Origin: Jackrogersella multiformis
Taxonomy: Eukaryota; Ascomycota; Sordariomycetes; Xylariales; Hypoxylaceae
Assembly (NCBI GenBank): GCA_902806575.1
Contig: CADCXD010000005.1
Span: forward strand, 3,348,001 to 3,412,000
Direction of reading: 5' to 3'
DNA length: 64,000 bases
Below the pieces are notes generated by a model, which did not search any database, was not told the origin of the DNA, and worked only from the letters and a program-made list of their open reading frames with translations. Position numbers and translations under genes: made by a program. This document shows positions 24,456 through 36,694 of this stretch, one piece after another. How positions within the stretch are numbered: the stretch's first letter is position 1; the number at the start of each line of letters is the position of its first letter.

Positions 24456-27400
24456 AATAATTCTTTTTTATTTTAAGAAAACCTTATTTTAAGAAAGTAC
24501 GTGCTTTTTAAAAGAAAGTTAATCTTTTTATTAAATTACTTTATTTTAATTATTTATAAGTAATTAATTTACTTAAAAAAGTTTCTTATTAAAGTATATT
24601 ATATTAATATTACTTATTAATTTTATTATTACGTACGTTATTATAATTATAAAGGAAATTTTATATTTTATTATTTTATAAATATTTAAATTAAGTATTT
24701 ATATCTTAATTTTATTATTTATTAATTTACGAGACTTTAAATTATCCTCGTTAAATAATAAATAATCTTTCGAGTTTTTAATAATACCTTTTTTATAAGA
24801 CTTTAAAGTTAAAGGTAAGCATAAAGAAAATTATTATTTATAAGAACTTATTAAAATTAAACGACGCTTTAATACGCGATTTTTTATTAAAACACCCGAA
24901 ATAAAAAATATACCGCCTTAAAACCCTTCTTTTATTCTTAAATCATTTTAATTTAATAATCATAATATTATAATCTTTTATAACTTTTAAAATTATAAAA
25001 TAATTATATAAAACGCTTTTAATATTAATAATACCGAAATTAATTTTAATAACCCTTTTATATAATTTATTAAGCTTTATTAAAAAATGTACGATAGTTA
25101 TTATGTTATTTAAACATTTACCACCACTATTACGAGTAATTAAATTATTAATAAAAACTAAATTTAAAACTAATATAATATGGTTCGAATAATTTATAAT
25201 ACGATAATTTAATTTAATTAAACCGATATAATATTAATAAATAAATAAATAACTTACTTTAAATAATAAATTTAATAAATTAACTTAAATTTTTTATAAT
25301 AAATTTAAAATATAATTATTTAATATATATAAAATAATTAAACTTAATAAGAAGTTATTAATAAGCTTAAAAAAATAATTAACTATTATTAATAAGCCTT
25401 TTAAACCTTTTATTAAAATATTAAGAAATAAAAAAATCTTTAATAAAAGGTAATAAATTAAGCTTATATTAAAGAATCTTAAATTAATAACCTTTTTATA
25501 AAAAAATATATAAACTTTACGTATATTAACGTAAAAACTTATCGTTAATTTAATAATTTAAAGGCTTATACTTAAGCCGTTTTTAATAAATTTAATACTT
25601 AATTAACTTTTAATAAATTAATTAATATTAATTTTATCTTAAAAAATATTAAAAGATATATTATATTAAAAACGTTAACTAAATTAAATCTTCTTAATTA
25701 AAAAAACTTAATATACTTTAAAGTATTATTTATTAAGTATTTTAATTCGAAAGCTTAAATAAGGAACTTTTTTTTTTTATAATCCTTTTTATAAACTTAA
25801 GTTAAGAAAATAATTAAAAAGGCCCGAGTATAATTCGATTTTATTAAAATTAACCTTTTTATATTTAAAGATAATAAAGGAGAAATTCCTTTTAAAAAAG
25901 CTACCGAAACATTTAATAATAACTTAAACGACTTCGATTTCGATAATTAATCTTAAAACCTTAAATTATTTAAAGACCTTTTTAAAGGATTATCCCGGGA
26001 CAATCCCACGCTTTTATATAACGATAAAAATCTTTTACTTTAAAGTAATAATAATCGATTATTTAAAGCCTTAAAACGATTAATTTATCTTTTTTATATA
26101 ACGATTATTATTAATTTAATATAACTTAATAAACTTATCGTTTATAATAATAAAAACCTCGTAAAATTTTAAACTTAATAAATAAAAGTTAAAGTATATT
26201 TAAAAATATATACGAAGAATTTTCTTAAAGATTTTTACCGTATTAATTAAGTTAAATCGTTACTATTTAAAAAAGCATAACTATAATATTAATAACGTAA
26301 AAACTAAATTATACGATTAAAAGTTTTTAATACTTAAGTAATATACGTTATTACCTTTTAAAAATATTTTATAAACCTTTTAAAAAAGTATCGTAATTTA
26401 AAAAAATAAATAAGCTTAAATATTAAAAGAACGTTACTTAATATTTTATCGAATTATTAAATTTTAATAAAATGGTTTAATGGTTTAAAACGACGTTTTA
26501 AAATTATATCGTTAAAATCCTTTTTAACAAAATTATTAAATTAATTTATTTTAAATAAGGAGAATTTTTAGATATAAATAAAGAATTTTTTATCGTTATT
26601 TAAAAAGTAGGTTAAATATATAAAAACATATTAACTAACCTCGGTATTTCGAGAAAAAAAAAGGCTCGCTTTAACTTAAAAACCCTTAAAGTTAAGTTAA
26701 ATTAACCGTAAAAAGGAGAACTATTTTAATTTAAGCTAAAATCGATTTTTAAGAAATAATAATAAACTTAAAAACGAAAATAAACTAAAATTAAATTAAA
26801 AGAATAAAGTTTAATTTAATAATAAAAATACTTTAAAAGGGATTAATTAAGTAATATAAATTAATAAAAAAAAGATAAGAAATCTTATTAATATTATAAA
26901 TACGATAATTATTAAACCTTTTTTTATTTTATAAAAAAAAATATTAATAATAAGGATTTACCATTAAACCCGGATAAAGTCTCTTTTATAAAACGACCTT
27001 AAAATAATAATACTTAACTTATACCTTTACTATAAAAAAAGGTACGAATAAATATAACCTTACGAGAATTATTTTATCCTTAAATTATAAAAATCGAAGA
27101 TTTCGATTTAAATTTTTAAAAGACCTTAACGTTATACCTCGTTAAATCTCACGGCTAAACTAAAATAAAATGCGCCGAGCCGCGGCAATTAAAAAACTAA
27201 TTAAAAATAAAATAAAAGCTATAAAAAAACCTTACTTAAAATTAATTTTAAAATATAAACTTATTATTAATATAATATTATTATATAATAAAAATAAATA
27301 TTAAATATAAGTATTATTAAACTTTAAAAGTTTAATTTTAATAATATTTCTTTTTAAAGTAAGGAAATAAAAGTTGTTAATTATTAAAAAATAACATATT

Positions 27401-27899
27401 TAATTTATATTAATTTTCGACTTAATTTAAGTCTTTTTTATAAAACGTTATTATATCGATCTTTTATTTTTCGCCACTAAAAAAACTATTTTTCCCGAAT
27501 TAATTTCAAGTTAAATACCTTAAATAATAAATGTAATGTTATTATATTATAATGGTAGATAAAAATTTATAAGCCCGTAAACTTTTTTTTAAACCTTAAA
27601 AAAATTAAGTTTAATTTTTTTTATTATTAAAAATATTATATTAATTTAACCTTATATAACCCGGAAAAGTTAATTAATATAGCGGTAATAAAGAATATTA
27701 AAATAAATAAAACGTTAAGGAATATTCTTAAAAAATTCCGTAAATTTATATATATTATAATTAAAGAAATAAAGTAACGCTTTTTAAATTATTAATCTTA
27801 AAACTATTTTATTAATCTTTAAAAAAAGAAATACCTCCTTAAAAACCTTTTTACGTTATAAATAAAAAAGAATTTAATACATTTAAATTATAATTAAAT

Positions 27900-30110
27900 A
27901 AAATAATTAATAATAACCGAATCTAAAAATTAACTTTATTTTATATAACACTTATAATATTTATCGATAAACTCGATTCTTAAGACCTTTTTAAGTTAAT
28001 AATTAATTATTAAAGCTTAAATAATATTATTATCTTTATTCGTTATTTTATACTATTAATATTAAAATTATAAGTTTACTTTAAAACCGTAAAATAATTT
28101 ATAAAAATCGACTTTAAGTTAAAATTTTACTTAATTAAAATTAAGAAAAAAGATAAATAGAAAATAATATTCCGTTATAAATATAACCTTTTTAAATACT
28201 TAATAATATTATTTAAATTAATTAACGTTTTTATAATTTTTTAATTAATGATAAATAATATTTTCCGAGATTTTATCGATTTAAACCTTTTAATATATTT
28301 AAATAATTTCTTTATTTATGTAAATACGATAAAGGAACACGATAAAATTATTAAAAAAGTCTTAAAAAGATTTATAAAATATCACTTAATAATTAACTTA
28401 TAAAAATATTTTTAAAGAATATAAAAAGTGGACTTTTTAAAATATATTATCGGAGTAAATAATATTTTAATAACTTAAAATAAAATCGATTATATTAATA
28501 ATTAAAAAGTATTTAAATCCCTTAAGGAATTTTAATAATTTATTAACTTCGTAAATTTTTATTAACAATTTATAAAGAAATTCTTAAAAATAACAAAACT
28601 AATTATTAACGTAAATAAGGAAGATAAGAAGGATTAAAAATAGATTAAAGAAATAAATAAATCCTTTAAAAAATTTAAATTTTAATTTACTTAAGCTTTT
28701 ATTATAATATATTTTAATCTCTTAAAATAAACTTATATTAAAGCTAATATATTAAATTATATTATTAACGTCGTTTTTTTAAAAAAAATAAATAAGATAA
28801 GCTTAAATTAATAATTTATTATTCTCGTAAACTTATATTAATAAAAATAAATTATAAGATTTATAATAAAAAACTATTAGTTATAATAAATTTTTTCGAA
28901 AAATAGCATTAATATTTAGAAAATATTAAATATTAAATTAAAGTTTACTTTAATTATTAAAATTTAATTTACTTTATAATAATTAAAATCTTAAATTAAC
29001 GTTAAACTCGATAAGTATAAAAATTATTATTATATTAATTTATTATTAATTACCGATTAAGAAAATAAAATAATAAAGCCGATATCTTTTTTAAATTATC
29101 GTAATATCGACTTAAAAAAAAAAAAGTTAAAAACTAATTTATAAAGTTAGTTTTATAAGATAAACATTTTTTACATTTTTAAAAAACTTTATTTACCTTC
29201 TTAATAGCCGTCCTTATTACATTAAAAAGATTATATAACCTTATCACCTTTAATTAAGCTTTCGATTTTATAAAAAAACTAAAAAAAATAGTTATTAATA
29301 ACTTAAAATATATTATATAAATTATAAACCCTTTTAAGAACGTTATTTTTTAAGATAATTTTTTATATCGAAAAAGTAAACTTTAAATATTTATAAAACT
29401 TTAAAAAGAAGTTATTTCTTTTAAATATAACACCTTTATCGTTAAATATATAAAAATAAATAAAACTTTAAAACTAATTATCCGAAACTTTTAATAATTA
29501 AATATTAAAAACATCGTTTAAAATTACGTATAAAATTATTTAAAATGTTAATAAAATAAAATCCCTCGCTACGCTTTATATAAATATCTTTAATTAATAA
29601 AATTACATTATAAACTTTAATTAATAATAATAATAAATTTTATTATAAACTTTTTTTTATTAAACGGTTATAACTTTATTTAAGTAATAATAGATTTATT
29701 TTTAAAAATAACTCACTTTATTTTTCTTAAAGTAAAAAAAAAAAGTCCGATAATTTAATTAAAATCTTTATTAAATAATATTAAAAATTATATAACATAT
29801 TATTAAATATTATTTTTAATAAAAATTTTAAATTTATTTCTTATATTTAAAAAAACTTTTTTAAATTAATAAAAATTAAATTTTATATAAACATTACGTT
29901 TTATTTATAAATTAATAATTAAATAAAACGCCTTAATTAAACCTTAAAAATTTATTTTAAAACCTTCGTTAATTATAAAATAAATAATTAAAAAGATTTT
30001 CTCGTAATAATTAAATTTATTTATAATAATATTACTTTATTATTAATATAATTTATACCTTTTTATATTAATTATAAGTATTATTTAACCGCTTATAATC
30101 CTTTTATAAA
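27900..30110 (+). pseudogene. gypsy pol remnant in element A (RT, RNase H, integrase)
   Basis: Not translatable, but recognisable codon by codon. The reverse transcriptase box at 28296-28307 reads Tyr-Leu-Asn-Asn where the active enzyme has Tyr-Leu-Asp-Asp. A Val-Asp-Phe-Leu motif a little downstream (about 28427) is the usual EVxFLG block. RNase H begins near 28690 with a PxMAYFNP-like segment, clearer in element B. The integrase zinc-finger block near 29415-29590 keeps GINKTLKLIIRNF-like wording, and the core near 29680 reads like VxxDRxxKxTHFI. Boundaries are approximate; gag should lie upstream at about 24.6-27 kb but I could not recognise it. Confidence 0.75.
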
Positions 30111-30713
30111 CATTTTACGTAATTTAAGAAATAAATTATATATATATTAAATAATATAAATATATTAAAAAACATAAAAATACTTAAAACGAAATCGTTA
30201 ACGGATAAAAAAATAAACAAATAAATAATAAAAGAATATATTAACCTTTTAAAAGAAATAACTTATAATATTTAATATAAAAAATATTAAAATAAAACGC
30301 CTTATTAAGAAATTAAATAAAAAACTCTTAAAACCTTTTAAAATTTAATAAATAATTTCTTTTATAACGGTAAAATTTATTTTATATTTTACTTATTAAA
30401 CCTTATCGCGTTAATAATTAAAAACTTTTTAACTTTAATTAAGTTTTACGTAAAATAACCTCGATAAAATCTAAAAACTATTAAATAAAACAAATTATAA
30501 ACTTTATTAAAAATTAAAGTAAAATAAAATATCTCGTAAAATAAAAAGGTTAATTAATTAAAAAATATTAAATTTAAAAACCTTATAAATATATATTTAA
30601 CGACGAAATAAAAGTAACAATTAAGCTATTTTATAAATAATACGCTAATAAACCTTATAATTTTTTAATTTTTTAAAATGCTTAAAGTTAAATATTAAAA
30701 AAAAAAGAATTAA

Positions 30714-31027
30714 TATTATACGAATAAACTTTACGAAATAAAATATAATTAATATATATATATATATTAATTAATACGAAATATATTAAAACTTATAAAA
30801 TAAAGCTATTAAATAAAGTTAATTAAAAGATTTAATTAATATATGTAAAATTAAACTAACAAGAATAAAAGGGCGCTAACGACGCTTAAGAAGATATTCA
30901 AATTATATATATATAGGTCATTACGCCTCGCTTCACAAGAAGAAATAGAAGATAAGGACCTTAAGATTATAGAGAATTATAATTCGAAATTGAACTACAG
31001 TTCCAAGCCCTATTTGCCCTTGTCACA
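30714..31027 (+). repeat. 3' LTR of element A
   Basis: 314 bp, aligned end to end with the 5' LTR. Its left part is RIP-converted (TATTATACGA for TGTCATACGG) and its right 180 bases are nearly unmutated, ending CCCTTGTCACA. Confidence 0.9.
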
Positions 31028-31032
31028 TAACA
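31028..31032. repeat. Target-site duplication, right copy (TAACA)
   Basis: Identical to 24137-24141, marking the insertion of element A. Confidence 0.85.
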
Positions 31033-31916
31033 TTTTAATATTAGTTTTGGTCAACCGTGTCTTAATACTTACTAAGGCCATGTTATAAAACAAATGGTAC
31101 GGTTAGCAACTCATATTAGGCAATGTCCGTACAAGGCCACTGGCATATGAAGAGGGTATTGAATAATATACACCGTTCTCATGCAGTTTTCACCTTGATT
31201 TTATCCAAAAACCTATTTATACATTATAAACATCCTGTTTTACCCCTAACCTCGTTATCTGGGGTCCCAGGGAGAAGCGACGGTCACTGTGTGGTCGCGA
31301 ACTCCCATGGATGTCAGCTAATATCTATTGACCCCTGCCGCACAAGGCGTGATAGCTAAATCTGGACGCCAGCTAGACCTAGATCAACCCAACATTTTCG
31401 ACGCGACCAATTTGTAATTTTGGATAACGAGAACGAGGTGTTTCTAAACAAACCATATGTTGTACTGCTACCAGTGAATTTCAGAGGCTGACAGTTATTC
31501 CATGATCGGCTCGTTCGGCGAAATATTAATATGTGTTAAGTATGTATTTAGAGGGTGTCCAATCTACTATTCGTATTATTTAACTTCGATTGCCCGAACG
31601 ACGGTAGACAAGCGGTAACGACGTGAAACCATGGTGTGGATAGCTGCCATATTATACTAGGAATGACGTCGAGTGGTCGTGATGTGAGATAGTCTATTGA
31701 AATAGACAAACTAATGTACAGCAGCGCGAGGGAACAAGCGCGAACATTGGCACAAAATCCCTTTCCAAAGCCGACGAAGAATCATCTCCTGCATGACCTC
31801 GTGATGGTAGGAAAACGACGTAAGATAGCAATCATCGTGCAGGTCCGTCCAAATCATCTTGCTTATGCTTCAGCCTTGACATGTTCGGCTTAGACGAGGC
31901 ACCGTTCCGGTCCCTC
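31033..31916. other. Spacer between element A and the SAP-domain gene
   Basis: Ordinary composition resumes within a few tens of bases after the LTR. It holds the 3' flank of the SAP-domain gene. A 78-codon frame at 31123-31359 shows no family resemblance. Nothing else is seen. Confidence 0.45.
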
Positions 31917-32813
31917 TCAAGAACCACCACCAAAGCGCTTCGCACGCGCTTCCGCCTTTGCCTTCTCGGTTGGATCATTTAGAATGGGGGGCCTGCCCTT
32001 CGCGCCAGTGGGCTTGCCTTCCTTTCTAGGAGGACCGCCTTGCCTACCACCTCTCTCCTGGCGAAAGCGACCCTTGCCTCTGTGACGGCCACCGGGGTTT
32101 TGTCGTTTTGCGCCTCGTTCGCCATCGATGTTGACCCCTCCTCCTCCCCCTTCACGGCCTCGCTTTGGTGCTCTCTTCTCAGGCAGGGCAGCATCGAGGC
32201 CCTTAGCCAGGGATGATTCATCTACACCGAAGCGCTCGACGCGCTCGGCCTTTTTCTTTTCCTCATCGTTCTCCACGATGCCAAATCGCTTGGCTCTCTC
32301 AGCACGCTTGCGTATCTCTTCCTCGGCGCGGGATGAGGGGAGGTGTGCAGAGAAGTCGGGCTTAAGAGCTTCAGTCTTGGCCGTCTCTTCAGTCTCGGTC
32401 TCAGTCACGGTCTCAGCTGGCTTGTCTGCTGTCGTGGCAGGCTCAGTTGTATCCTCCACTGGCTCGCCGGCGCTAGGTTCGGCAATCTTCTCCCCAGCGG
32501 AAACCGGTGTAGGCTCGACGGGTTCAGCGGGCTTTTCTGGTTCTGCAGGCTTTGTCGCAGTCGCGACATCATCATCGCTATAGTCTATCTCGTCCTCGTC
32601 CTCACGAACAGGCTCAGCTGTTAAATATCAGTACACAAGTACATTGCGCAAATATGGTTACAGATCTGGACCGAGGAAATACTAACCATTCTTGGGCTTG
32701 TCGTGCTCCTGCAGACGCGCGATCAGGTCTGCCTTGTTACCTGTGACAGGTAACGATTTCTCCTGAAGAAGCTTCTTCAATTCCGGGACCTTCAAGGAAG
32801 CGTAGTCGGACAT
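31917..32813 (-). CDS. SAP-domain mRNA export protein, Tho1/SARNP (CIP29)-like
   Basis: Nuclear RNP protein of 275 aa. Exons are 32687-32813 and 31917-32617, joined in phase (AAT G|CT GAG) across a 69-nt intron. The N-terminal SAP domain (about residues 4-38: YASLKVPELKKLLQEKSLPV, then TGNKADLIARLQEH) is the DNA/RNA-binding helix-extended-loop-helix of this family. An acidic Glu/Pro/Thr-rich linker follows. The C-terminal half carries the repeated Tho1 signature: RAKRFGI, VERFGVDE and, at the very end, RAKRFGG. Between them lies an Arg/Gly/Lys-rich RNA-binding stretch. In yeast and animals Tho1/SARNP acts with the THO/TREX complex and DDX39/Sub2 in mRNP assembly and export. The start is set by the SAP domain beginning at MSDYASL, the normal position for the family. 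Confidence 0.92.
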
Positions 32814-33150
32814 CTTGATGGATGCGCGACGCGACTTGGGAGTGGAAAAGGTTGATGGGATCTGGTAAAATTATGAGAAAGACTTGAATTGATCGCAAAT
32901 GGTGAATTAGATAATATCTACCGTTTTACAGCTTTGTTGAGGTCCAGTAAAAGGTTCGAAGGGTAGAGGTTGAGGAAGATTGATTGATGGTGAAGGACGT
33001 GATAAATAATAAATGATTAATTTAATTGATGGAATGTTTGAATTGGGAAAGGAAAGAACGGTCGCAGCGCGGGTGCAGGTAAAACCCCCGATACCTAACC
33101 TAAGAATTAAGGTTCGTACCGAAACGGGTTAATGACGATGGGACGCGTTC

Positions 33151-33169
33151 GCTGGCTGGCTGGCTGGCT
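33151..33169. repeat. GCTG microsatellite
   Basis: Nearly five GCTG units in the promoter side of the SAP-domain gene, about 340 bases from its start codon. Confidence 0.75.
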
Positions 33170-36100
33170 AGGGAACAATAGCAAGGCAAAAGACAAGGTT
33201 ATGCACAGACCACACTAATCAAATGTACGTAGTAGTTTATGTAGGTACCTAGGTAGTTTATGTAAGAGAAGCTCTTATCTTATCGCAGACCCATTTTCAA
33301 CTTGAGTCACCCGTACCTGCGTACCTAGGTAGGTACGGTTACCAAATTTCATATTGTGCATAACTCATTACCTACATAATCTATTACTAAGCTGCTAATC
33401 AGGGGTAGGTTATGGGAGTCACTTTACCTCCTTTAACATATCGATGTAGTCGATGGCCATCATTAAGACAAAGGTAACTACCATTGTGGGGAAACTTCTC
33501 AGAGGTAATTAATATCCAAATTCACCAGCCCCTGCCAAATGGCCCTTCATATCTAGGTGACATAGACAAGTTTGTGAGAGTGCGAGTGTCCTTTGACCAC
33601 GAAGTGGACATTGCTAAGGTACGTGTCACTATCCATCCATGTGTTCTAGTTGGGAGTTAGCCGATGGCAATATTTATCCTGAGTCTGTTAAACACGTGTG
33701 CTGTCCATTAGGTACTCTAAGCTAAGTTCTAACCTAGTGGCTTGTGTCTTCTATGCCCTCGCATAACGCTGTCCCATGACACGATAATGAGATTTATAGC
33801 CAGGTCATAGTTGTTCTAAATTCGTATTATACTCATTACTGATGTAATATCTGACTTTGTCTCCATATGACTGCTCGGGTTTAAATTTATAATGATAATC
33901 GACCTAACCTAACTTCTGGCCTTTATGCGTAATTTATATGACTATCCGCGTCATTAAGAGTATATAGCTGTAATAAGTTAGGTCTGCGACTTACAAAAAT
34001 CAACTTAAGTTTAAGTACCACTTCATTCATTACCTATGAATACTATTCAAGGAAGCACTTAAATTCGTGGCTTCGATATAAATACCAGCTACATAAACTT
34101 CGGTTATATTGTCTATTTGGTCTTTATAATAATTAGCATCACTTAAAAACAAGATCCGAAAAACTAAATGTGCGACGAGCTCCGGGGTAAATCCAGAATT
34201 ATACTATATAAGTAGTTGAAATAAAATTAGTTGAAAAACTTATTATGAAATCAAATCGTATGTTAAAAAAAGGACCTTGTTTTGTCGCTTCTGTTTTACG
34301 TTAAGGGGGGACTTTGAACTTTATCATATTGATTTCAGCGAAAACTGGACATACACAAGGTACCTTAGCTCGTGAGAAATATGGAATGCCTCAATAATTT
34401 TATGATGTTTTCGTATGTGGTGTGTTAACTTAAATGATAGTTTGAATATTATAACATATATTCACAATGAATAATCTAAGATGGAGGTGGGTTAGTTAAC
34501 TAAGCTTTCTGGAACTTCAAATTCGTGATGTGCCTGGGGGACTTAAACAGACCGAGCGTTAGAAGTCTGGTTGACTAGGTAAGTTAAAGGGACCAGGCTT
34601 GACGCGAATTCCACCTGTCAAAGGTGTGCAGTTGTGGGAACGGACACATCTAAGCCAGAGTGGACAAAAGCCTGCTTCCTGTATGTATACCGCGATCTAT
34701 AGAAGATAATAGGCTTAGAGTTCCTCACTTAAAAACTTCGTTAATGCTACCCAAACCGAGAGGTCCGCCACGTAACACCAATAATGCAGGATATAAATCT
34801 ATTTCATTGGTGTCTCTACTAAGTAGGTAGCAGCCCTTAACATTAGTATGGTGCGAATAGCCCCATCTCCCTACCCCACATCCACGAATCCCGAAATAGT
34901 TCAATCATGCAAGGAGTCGAGGAAGTCTAGCAAGATTCAATCGTAACTTACCTAGGTTAGCAAGATGAAAGCTGCCATCTACGATATATCAACAACATTA
35001 ACGATATTGTAATACTTGGTATGCTGTGCTATTTTACCATAACAACGTGAGCATCGAAGTTTAAAAGCGTAGGAGTTATTATCTTTAATATCAGTGAGAG
35101 TGTATAACAATTATAGAATCTTAAAGCTCTGTTAAGTTTCTTTAATGGCATCGATGACCCCTTTACGTCAACAGCATGGGTATTAAGGATATTCCTCTTG
35201 ATTTTCTTAAGTATGGCTTCAGGCTTCTACAATAAACGCAAAGCCATTACCCCAACGAGTGGACCAAAAGACATGTTTATCTAGGTAAATTATCGCTTTG
35301 GACAATCAGGCTACGATGCCTAATGTACAACACCAACTATCACACATGACAGTATAGTATGCAATTATACGGCAGGGCCGGGCTAGAATGTCAGCCTACC
35401 GTTTCGTCGACAAGGTCTGAGCTGGGCGAGTCGATCTAGCCAGATATTTCCTAACGTGCAATGAGTGCATCAATAAGATTGAAGCAAACCTCTAAGATAT
35501 ATTTAGCGATATCATTTACGAGCCAGACCATCTGACTAAGAAAAACCGAGTCGCCAGCGACATCCCCCGGGGCATCAACGGGCTCCCCCGGGGCCATGTA
35601 CGGACGTTGGCGGGTAGACGCCTGCGCAATCAGTGGCGTCACTGAAACGGGCGAGAGATCGTACGACTATAAGCTCGGCCGTCCGTCACGGAAGATACAC
35701 TTGTGCGCGGTTATTAGCGAAGGCTAGGACCTATGACGCGTCCGACCTGGTACTTCTTTTGATGATTCATGTTTCCTTGCGATTGTCACGCAGACATCCG
35801 GATAGCTGCCATTTCCCACCTTGTTACGAATCGAAGGACTCCAGCTAGTTGTTATGACTTCATGACATACATAGCTCTCTTCGTCACCGATAGTCGAAAG
35901 TGCTTGGGAAGAATTGCTTTTTGGCGACCCACGCAAGGGGGATGGAGGAGGTACATGCATGTCTTTTATGTTGCTTGTTCGGGGGAGAAACGCTACGGAC
36001 GCTACGGACGCTACGGACTTAATGACCGGAAGGCATGCGGAGCTAGAAGAGCTCAAAGGGGGAAATAATAACGGCCCGAGACTTGCAGCGAATAGCGCAC

Positions 36101-36334
36101 ACTCGTGTCGACTCGTGGTTCGAGTAGTGACTAATCCGACGATGACCTAGATAGCTACCTAGCTTACCTGGTATGCAGGTAACCTGTTACTAACGCCTTT
36201 GCTATTGCAACTTACGATTCAGAACTCTGGACTTCTGACCGGTAGTCCCCAGCGGCGATTATCCTGGTCCTAGTCCTGAATCTGCGGAAGATCTCCAAAA
36301 ACTAGCGCGGCCGGCCAATGGAAGATGCCTGCAG

Positions 36335-36400
36335 GCTCCGAATCTGGAATTGCTGCGAGACGAGACTTTTCGCGCGATCCCTGGCCTCCAGATTCGGAGC
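36335..36400. repeat. 14-bp inverted repeat (possible hairpin)
   Basis: GCTCCGAATCTGGA at 36335-36348 is repeated as its exact reverse complement at 36387-36400, with 38 bases between. Both arms are flanked outside by TGCAG/CTGCA-like bases, so the pairing can extend after a three-base bulge. It lies about 300 bases upstream of the 174-aa gene. Confidence 0.6.
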
Positions 36401-36694
36401 GATCTGCAACCCCAACTCCGGCGGCCCTTACCAATCAGTATCGTGCTCGTGTGCCCTAAGCGGCAGGCGAGGGTCTGCCCAACGGGCGAGCTCGGGACCG
36501 ACGACATAAGCAAGAGCTGCGATAGATCTTACCCATCAGCCCATTCGAGATAAACCCTGCCTGGGAGATGTCCCGCTGGGCCCTTCGCGGAATTAATATA
36601 TTGGCCGTGTACGGGAGCGATTCCATCTCGAGGATTCGCTTCAATCCATCATCCCAATAATCATCGAAAAATCGCACAAGCTCTAGCAAACAAG

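Larger units (their letters stand above)
24142..31027 (+). mobile_element. Ty3/gypsy LTR retrotransposon A, full-length, RIP-inactivated
   Basis: 6886 bp bounded by 314-bp LTRs beginning TGTCA and ending CACA, inside a TAACA duplication. The interior is almost purely A and T with stops everywhere, as expected after RIP (C-to-T, mostly at CpA, on both strands). Reading through CAA-to-TAA and GAY-to-AAY changes still shows the gypsy order on the plus strand: reverse transcriptase (YLDD box at 28296-28307, now YLNN), RNase H (about 28690-28770), integrase HHCC finger (about 29415-29590) and integrase core (about 29680-29780). A polypurine tract at 30697-30709 lies just before the right LTR and agrees with this orientation. 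It cannot encode functional protein. Confidence 0.92.
32814..36694. other. Large intergenic region (3.9 kb)
   Basis: Promoter side of the SAP-domain gene and upstream region of the 174-aa gene. It contains a GCTG microsatellite (33151-33169), CCTAGG palindromes (33247-33254 and about 33322), a three-copy GCTACGGAC repeat near 35993-36020, and a 14-bp inverted repeat at 36335-36400. Short overlapping frames at 35451-36713 on both strands are not convincing. Confidence 0.5.

Noticed and set aside
24142..31027. Centromere-like or mitochondrial insertion explanation for the AT-rich block
   Set aside because: Paired LTRs, a target-site duplication and gypsy pol blocks explain it fully as a RIP-mutated retrotransposon.
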